Source: Canna indica (Eukaryota > Streptophyta > Magnoliopsida > Zingiberales > Cannaceae). From it: 64,000 nucleotides of DNA. Of the stretch, positions 58,142 to 64,000 are shown piece by piece (position 1 is the first letter of the stretch; every line of letters starts with the position of its first letter). The stretch covers positions 57,512,001 to 57,576,000 of the forward strand of contig CP136891.1 of NCBI GenBank assembly GCA_034359265.1. Reading direction: 5' to 3'. A model generated the notes under the pieces. The model ran no database searches. It saw only the letters and a list, made by a program, of their open reading frames with translations, and was not told the DNA's origin. Position numbers and translations under genes: made by a program.

Positions 58142-58735
58142 TCCTTAGTATTTAAATTTTTTATATTTTTAAATAAATTTAATAATTAATAAAAAAAATT
58201 GTAATATTTTATGTTTTTTACAATAATGCATGATCATATACTAAATTCATTGGTGGAGTCTTATAAATGAAATTATAAAAGATTTTATAATAGCAATTTG
58301 ATATGAAGTTTTATATTTTAATGTATTATAATATCTTTTACTAATAGTAGTTCAAAATTATCTCATATATTATTTTTACACATGGCAACTTTTCATCATG
58401 CACAATGTGAATTAACTTCAAGATAGATCTATTATTCATTACACAAGATGAACATTAATATAGTGAAAATGTATTATCACGTGATGGTAAAATTATTTTA
58501 TTATTATATAATTTCGAATTTTTGCAGAAATAAATATCACGGATGATAATTAGTTTTTAGTATTTTCTTTTTTGTCTACGGTATCTAATATATATGAATA
58601 TATTGATGTTCATGTACTATATCTATATATGCAACTTAAGTTTATTCATCCTTTTTGTATTAGTTTTTCATATTATATATTTTATATTCTCACTCCAAAA
58701 ACCGCATCGCACGGGTAATTAAACTACTATATTAT
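56380..58735 (+). mobile_element. Helitron-like element, non-coding
   Basis: The left leader reads TATATAAAATACATCTTCAT, ATGGACATGTCTCGCTTCC and ACATGAATC. The right end has ACCGCATCGCACGGGTAATT at 58701-58720, matching the hairpin-plus-TAATTAAAC end seen at 62563, although one stem arm is damaged. The interior is AT-rich with short repeats. No Rep/helicase gene was seen, so it is non-autonomous. Confidence 0.55.
58078..58142. repeat. Palindromic ATA/TTA microsatellite
   Basis: An AAT run (58078-58094), a short TTTCTCTCTCC spacer, then AAT and TTA runs up to 58142. The two halves can pair with each other. Confidence 0.8.
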
Positions 58736-59895
58736 ATAACACATCTTCGTATGGACACGTGTCGCTTCAAAAAATAATTTTCATATGTAATCTATTAATT
58801 AAATAAATTGCAATCATTATTAATGTTAAAAATAATTAGTTTCAGTTTTTTAAAATAATTTCATTGTGCTTAATTTCCTAATTTCAAATTCTATTTAATT
58901 AATTATGGTTATTTTCTAAATATAATCGATTTAAATTCTAATTAATTATTCTTAATTTCTTAATTTTTGAATTATATTAATTAAATAAATTTCATTTTCC
59001 CTTTATTATTTTACTTATTAATTCTAATTTGAAAAAAAAACACATCTTCATGTAGACACGTGTCGCTTCCACATTAATTTATGTTCCCTCCAAAATAATA
59101 ATCATATGTAATTTTTTAATTTAATAATATATTTCAAACATTGCAGCCGATTTAAATTCTAATTAATTATCCTTCCGTTTTTATTCAATTCTATTAGTTA
59201 AATAAATTTTAAATTTTCGAAATTTATATTAATTTCCTAATTTACTAATTTCGATATTTATATAAGTTTCCTTTTTCACTCTATTTTGGATGCCTTCGTT
59301 AAATTTTTTACTCAATTTTCAAAATTTAAATTAATTTCAAAATCAATTAATTAAGAATCTTATTAATTATAGGGAGATTTTCAATTTTTAAATTAGAAAT
59401 TCCAAATAAAGCCTATTTAAATTCTAATTAATTAACCAAATTTTAAAATTTATAATGATTTCCTTTTTAAATGTATTAATTTACTTAATTAATAATTAAA
59501 TTTTAGTAATTAATTTCGAAATCAATTACTTAAGAATCTTATTAATTATTGTGAAATGTCCAATTTTATAATTTTCTAATTTCGAGTTCCATATTAATTT
59601 TGAAATCAATTAATTAATAGTCTTATTAATTATTAAAAATTAATTACCGATTTTTCAAATATTCTAAACTTTCAAGTGTCTATATAAGATTAGCTCCGTG
59701 GTTAGTGAAGAATATCAATCATTCTCTCTTCTCTAAATTTTATAGTTTGTTGTTTTCTTCTTTCTTTTATTTTCATATTGAAATAATGATCCACTATGAT
59801 TTAGTGAATGATATGAGATACATCTTATCTTTCTTTTTTTTTCATATTTTCCTCTATGATAATATCATAAGTTTATTTTTTCTATAAATTCTTTG

Positions 59896-60820
59896 TAGAT
59901 GTGGTGGTTCTTCTTACTATAAAAGGGGACTTAATTGAGTTTTCAAAAAATGGCCAACCATCTCACTACATTATTATCGAGCTGGATGACCTTCAGTGAG
60001 TATTCATTTCTATAAAACTTTTTGAATTTATATATAATTTTGTATTCGTTTAAGATTTAAATTTTTTCACATATTTTAACAAATATAGGTAATAAAAAGC
60101 TTTGCTGCACTTTATGACAAGATTTTGCTCTTCAATTTTTAAAATATCTTGAGAAAATGCAGCTGATCGTTATATATTTCTTCAGGATAATATTAATTAT
60201 CAATTTTTTTCAGGGTGGAGACAAAAATATGCATCCTGAAGAGATAGATGCATTGAAAGAAAAAAAAACCGTTGTTTAAAATTATGTTGAAAATTCAGAA
60301 CTTTCATTCCCACGATCCTTATGTCATTCATGTTGTTAATTTATGTTCCGAAGCTTCTATAATTTTAGCTTTTGTTGAAAAATATAAGTATGATGATGTA
60401 AGTTCTAAATATTTTTTTAATTAAATTTTCTCTATTCATTCTTAAATTAAGCAAATTAAGATGATTTAATAATCATTTATATATTGATTATATTTATAGC
60501 TTACTATTCCTCCTAATAACTCTCAATTATTGACAATTCAGGGTGACTCTGATGATCAATTGAAGTAATTATTGTAGGTCATTTTTTTGTTCAATTTGTA
60601 ATTAATTCACTATCTTTTACTCAATTTTCTATTTTGAGCATGATGATTTTTCATAGTCCTGCGATAATTACAGCGAATATGGATCTATATTTTTTCTAAC
60701 ACCATCCAAGTCACTATTCGGTGAAGCTTCAATTATGAAGTCTACAACTGATGAAACTCATCTTATTAAATTGTCGGCCAACAAGCCAAAGCGAGTTATT
60801 AAGAAAGATGAGAATTGAAA
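59896..60820 (+). pseudogene. RPA70-like (Helitron-associated) gene remnant, copy 2
   Basis: The first exon-like piece, DVVVLLTIKGDLIEFSKNGQ...IIIELDDLQ, ends at a donor-like GTGAGTA (59998). The middle piece (60215-60397) includes HPEEIDAL, KIMLKIQNFHSHDPYVIH and CSEASIILAFVEKYKYDD, with a frameshift in an A-run. The last piece (60648-60818) includes TPSKSLFGEASIMKS and LSANKPKRVIKKDEN, then stop. This order (OB fold, PEEIDALL-type strand, Ser/Lys tail) matches RPA70-like genes of plant Helitrons. The 32.2 kb copy is collinear, including the ~200 bp upstream with TCTATATAAGATTAGCTC. Confidence 0.65.
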
Positions 60821-60829
60821 ATTAAGTAC

Positions 60830-62552
60830 TTTTTATTTGTATTTTGAATCTTAAAATTTTATGTATTGTTGTTGTTAGTTGTAGTGTTGCTTTTTTTTAG
60901 GTTAATAGCAAAGTGGTTGTTTTTCTATGTTTCCTTTTGGTATCAATAAGTTAAACAATTTTTATATTAATCATGAAGTATTCAGCTTTGTTATTTAAAT
61001 TATTTCAGATATATCATGTTCATGTCAATATTATAATCGCTACAATATTGTTTAAGATTTATCCTAAAACCAGATGTGCTATTTAATTTTCTAATTTTAT
61101 TTTCCAATACTTAATTTTGCTATTTAGTTTTCTTTTCATCGGTTTTCGAATTAGATTAAGTTCCAAATATATTTTCATTAGTTTCCGAATTAAATGAATT
61201 TCCAAATAAATTTTCATTACTTTCCATATTTTAGTTTTGGTTTTTAACTTTATTTTGATTCATTATTTAAATCCTCGACAATTTGAATCCAATTAATTAA
61301 ACATGCATTATTACCATTTATTTCCAATTTTATTTTTAACAATTTTCAAATTTTATTTTCATTGATTTCCGTATTAGATTTCCAATTTTATTTTTATTAT
61401 CTTTATTATCTTACCTTGACGACTTCTACTCTTCTTTGGCAGCCCCCTATTTGTGGTTAGATTAAAATTAACTGTGATGGCTGATACTTAGGAATATATA
61501 TAACTATGTTAATGGTCACTTTTGCATGAAATTATGTTCCCACCAAAATAATTTTCATATGTAATTTAATAATTTATCAATTAAATTAAATTTGAACATT
61601 ATTAATGTTGAAAAAAATTAATTTCGATTCTTCTTTTATATTAATTTCATTATGCTTAATTTCCAAATTTCCAAATCCATTTAAATAATTTTGTTTATTT
61701 TCCAAATAAAGTCGGTCTAAATTCTAATTAATTACCCTTAATTTCCTAATTTATAATGTTTGATTTTCAAATTTTCAAATTTTCAAATTTTATATTAATT
61801 TCAAAGTCTTATATAATATGTAAAATACATCTTCACGAGGACACGTGTCACTTTCACATGAAACCATGTTCCCTCCAAAATGATTTTCATATGTAATTAA
61901 ACAATTTACAAATTAAATTGGAATAACTAATTTTGATTTTTTTAAATTAATTTCATTATTTTTAATTTCCAAATCCATTTAAAAAATTATGGTTATTTTC
62001 CAAATAAAGTCAGTTTAAATTCCAATTAATTACCCTTAATTTCCCAATTTCAAATGTTTGATTTTCATATATTTTAAATTTTATATTAATTTTGAAATTA
62101 ATTAATTAAGAATCTTATTAATTATTGAAAAATTTTCAATTTGTTCTACTCCATTTAATTAATTATACTTAATTTTCTATTTATAAGAATAAATTTCCAA
62201 ATTATAATAATCTATTTAAGTCATGTTTAATGTTTAATTTCAATTATGAACATCTAAATCCATAATTAAAATTTTTAAAGTTTAGTTTTTATTAATTTCC
62301 AATTTATTGAAATTCATTTAATTAAGCCTACTTAATTTCAAATTAAAAAAGTAAATTTTCATTTAATTAAGTCTACTCAATTTCCAATTTGTTCTTATTC
62401 GAAAAAATTAAGCATAATTTTCTCTTTTGGTATTTTTTTCTTTTGTCTACTTTATATAATATATTAATATATTAATGTTCATGTACTTTATATATGCAAC
62501 TTAAGTTTATTTAATTTTTTATATAAGTTTCTCGTATCATTTATGTTATATT
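60830..62552. other. AT-rich Helitron interior, no further gene
   Basis: Nothing coding was recognised. Leader-like motifs occur at ~61520 and ~61835 (GGACACGTGTCACTTTCACA). Confidence 0.45.
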
Positions 62553-62562
62553 CATTCAAAAA

Positions 62563-62581
62563 ACCCATGCATCGCATGGGT
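62563..62581. other. Helitron 3' terminal hairpin
   Basis: ACCCATGC-ATC-GCATGGGT forms an 8 bp perfect stem with a 3-base loop, followed by AATTAAACAAC. Such a hairpin shortly before the 3' end is diagnostic for Helitrons. Confidence 0.7.
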
Positions 62582-62699
62582 AATTAAACAACTCTCCGTG
62601 TCGAAATTAATAGATAAGAGCAGGAATGTAACCATAGAGAAAATTAAATGGTTCCAATAACTCCGTTTAATTAGATGAACATATATATGTAATATATCA

Positions 62700-62990
62700 T
62701 ATAGTTTTTTTTCAAAATTTTTAGTCCTATATGTTGCTCGGTAGCACATATTTGGTCTTATTTGTAACGGTCCGTTAACTATGTCAACTTGGACATAACG
62801 TCGTTTATTTTTCATGAACAAAGAATTAATAGACCATCGTGGATAGGATCAAATCTAATTCGACAAAGCAAATATATAGGAGTGAAAATTTTGAAATAAA
62901 ACTTATAGGATCAAATTTATCTACGTGTATGAACAACATTATATCCACGTGGACGGAGTGTTAATGGACCGTCACGGATAGGACCAAATC
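62700..62990. mobile_element. MITE fragment interrupted by the right-edge LTR
   Basis: CTTATTTGTAACGGTCCGTTAACTATGTC (starting ~62757) is echoed in reverse by GTTAATGGACCGTCACGGAT at ~62960. CCTATCCGTGACGG-type and GGACCAAATC motifs mark the ends. The right end is cut by the LTR at 62991. Confidence 0.5.
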
Positions 62991-64000
62991 TGTAATACCC
63001 AAAAATCTTAATAATAATATTTTATTCTTGAGTGGAGGATCGTGGGCCCTAGTTAGCGCGGATTGGCGGGAAGTTTCGGGATTAGACCCGAGTAAGCATT
63101 TAATGTAGAAAAATTAAGGGAAATTTTATTTGTTCTATCTCTGTGATAAAGGGTCTCGAAGTGAAATTGGCGGTGCAATCGGATCTTGAATCGGAATTAG
63201 ATCGGATGAGTTATGAGCTATTTAAGTCGGATAGGTTAGGTAAGGGTATTTTGGTCATTTGGACCCAATCAGTATCTATAAATTAGACCATGGGGTGTGC
63301 GGCCAAGGATTTTAGCTGCATGCCACCTGAGGCAAAGGAGAGAGGAGAGAGAGGGCACCGTCGAGGAGGAGGAACCGCCGGAGCCAAATTTTCACGAGTT
63401 CGTCGGTGTCGATCGGGCGAAGATTCTGCGCATCTTTTTCTTCCATTTTCTCTCCGCCTGGTGAGTGGATTTAGGCCTTCTTTTCTCCAATTCTTGATTC
63501 ATGTCACTGATCTCATGTTTCGGAGTTTTTCGTCAATTTTTCACGTGTTTTTCTCGTATCGAATCAGAAATAAAAATCATGGTTCTTCCTTTGACAATAA
63601 TAATAATAATAAAAAAAATCATGTTGCCTTGTGCAGCTGCCGCCGGTGCGGCCACTGCCAGGCGGCGGAGGGTCAGGCCGACGACGGCGCCGGCGAGCAC
63701 GGCCAGCGGCTGCCCGACCTAGCTGCTGCCTTTGGGGCCGCCGCCGAGAGCCAAGCGGCGGCGAGCTATCGTCGGACGGTGGGGGACCCGGCTGGATTCC
63801 CGACGATACGTGGCAGCAGCGGCTGGGGAAGGGACGGCGGTGGGTGAGGGGAGGAGGAGATGAAGAGACCTAGGTGAGGAGATAAATGGAGGGCTGAGAT
63901 TAATTTGGGTGAGATGAAGGGCAGAGATTTGATCTTGTGTATATGGAGAGTTGGGATTGCATTTGGTTAGATGTAAGGCTGTGATTGCATCATATAGATG
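62991..64000 (+). repeat. Gypsy LTR, plus orientation, running off the right edge
   Basis: It opens TGTAATACCCAAAAATC, the same start as the solo LTR at 52781-55647 on the other strand. A TATA box is visible at TCTATAAATTAG (63274). A GC-rich block (63640-63860) corresponds in position to those of the other LTRs and makes spurious open frames (63290-63873). With its relatives at 2.6-2.9 kb, about a third of the LTR is shown. Confidence 0.65.

Larger units (their letters stand above)
58736..62590 (+). mobile_element. Helitron-like element carrying the RPA70-like gene
   Basis: It starts right after the previous element with CACATCTTCGTATGGACACG and ends with the hairpin ACCCATGCATCGCATGGGT (62563-62581) followed by AATTAAACAAC, a Helitron-type 3' end. 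Further leader motifs at 59045 and 61835 suggest nested or tandem copies. The RPA70-like gene is at 59896-60820. No Rep/helicase was found. Confidence 0.6.

Noticed and set aside
63290..63873. GC-rich open frames near the right edge as a host gene start
   Set aside because: They lie within an LTR that opens at 62991 and correspond to GC-rich blocks in the other LTRs.
1..64000. tRNA, rRNA or organelle-derived insertions
   Set aside because: I saw no cloverleaf with a TTCGA-type T-loop, no rRNA blocks and no plastid or mitochondrial genes. This was a visual scan only.

Overview
This window is intergenic, transposon-dominated DNA from a flowering plant nuclear genome. The evidence is spliced plant gene structure, plant LTR retrotransposons with an initiator-Met-tRNA primer site, two-gene CACTA elements, Helitrons carrying an RPA70-like gene, and large AT-rich stretches. 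Nothing is bacterial, organellar or viral in the ordinary sense. The species cannot be named. The GRF fragment has a monocot flavour, but that is a weak inference.

Layout. 1-4715 (minus): the 5' half of one ordinary host gene, a Golgi Qb-SNARE of the GOS12/Gos28 type. Four exons are visible, it runs off the left edge, and intron 1 is 3.6 kb and holds a MITE. 4768-8392: a tandemly duplicated block directly upstream of that gene, made of large foldback (hairpin) elements; each copy was later invaded by a different foldback. 8393-9788: AT-rich DNA and a CACTA-type terminus with palindromic subterminal repeats. 9789-18551: a minus-strand Ty3/gypsy element with a 2.6 kb left LTR, a truncated right LTR, a shortened gag, two in-frame stops, no integrase catalytic core, and a hAT MITE with a perfect 8 bp target duplication. 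18590-20671: the left part of a second CACTA element, fused at 20671 to a plus-strand gypsy LTR remnant that ends at 21617.

21618-28783: the 3' end and LTR of a Sirevirus-like copia element. The LTR is split by a 5.87 kb TIR element with TAA target duplications, filled by a 2.6 kb complex minisatellite. 28784-33927: Helitron-like AT-rich DNA with an RPA70-like gene remnant. 33928-50115: one 16.2 kb CACTA element with both termini. It carries a decayed TnpD and TnpA, a 5'-truncated copia element (itself invaded by a 1.84 kb TIR element full of a GC-rich minisatellite), a captured UPL3-type ubiquitin-ligase fragment and another exon-like fragment.

50116-64000: more Helitron-like DNA, an N-terminal growth-regulating-factor (GRF) fragment, a 2.87 kb solo gypsy LTR with a perfect 5 bp target duplication, a second RPA70-like copy, and the start of another LTR at the right edge that interrupts a MITE.

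How it works together. Only the GOS12 gene looks functional, and the transposon genes seen are all broken. The value of the window is its nesting record: gypsy and copia elements invaded by MITEs, a CACTA element loaded with foreign fragments, and long inverted repeats next to a housekeeping gene that could feed small-RNA silencing. All family assignments come from reading translations and termini by eye; no database search was run.
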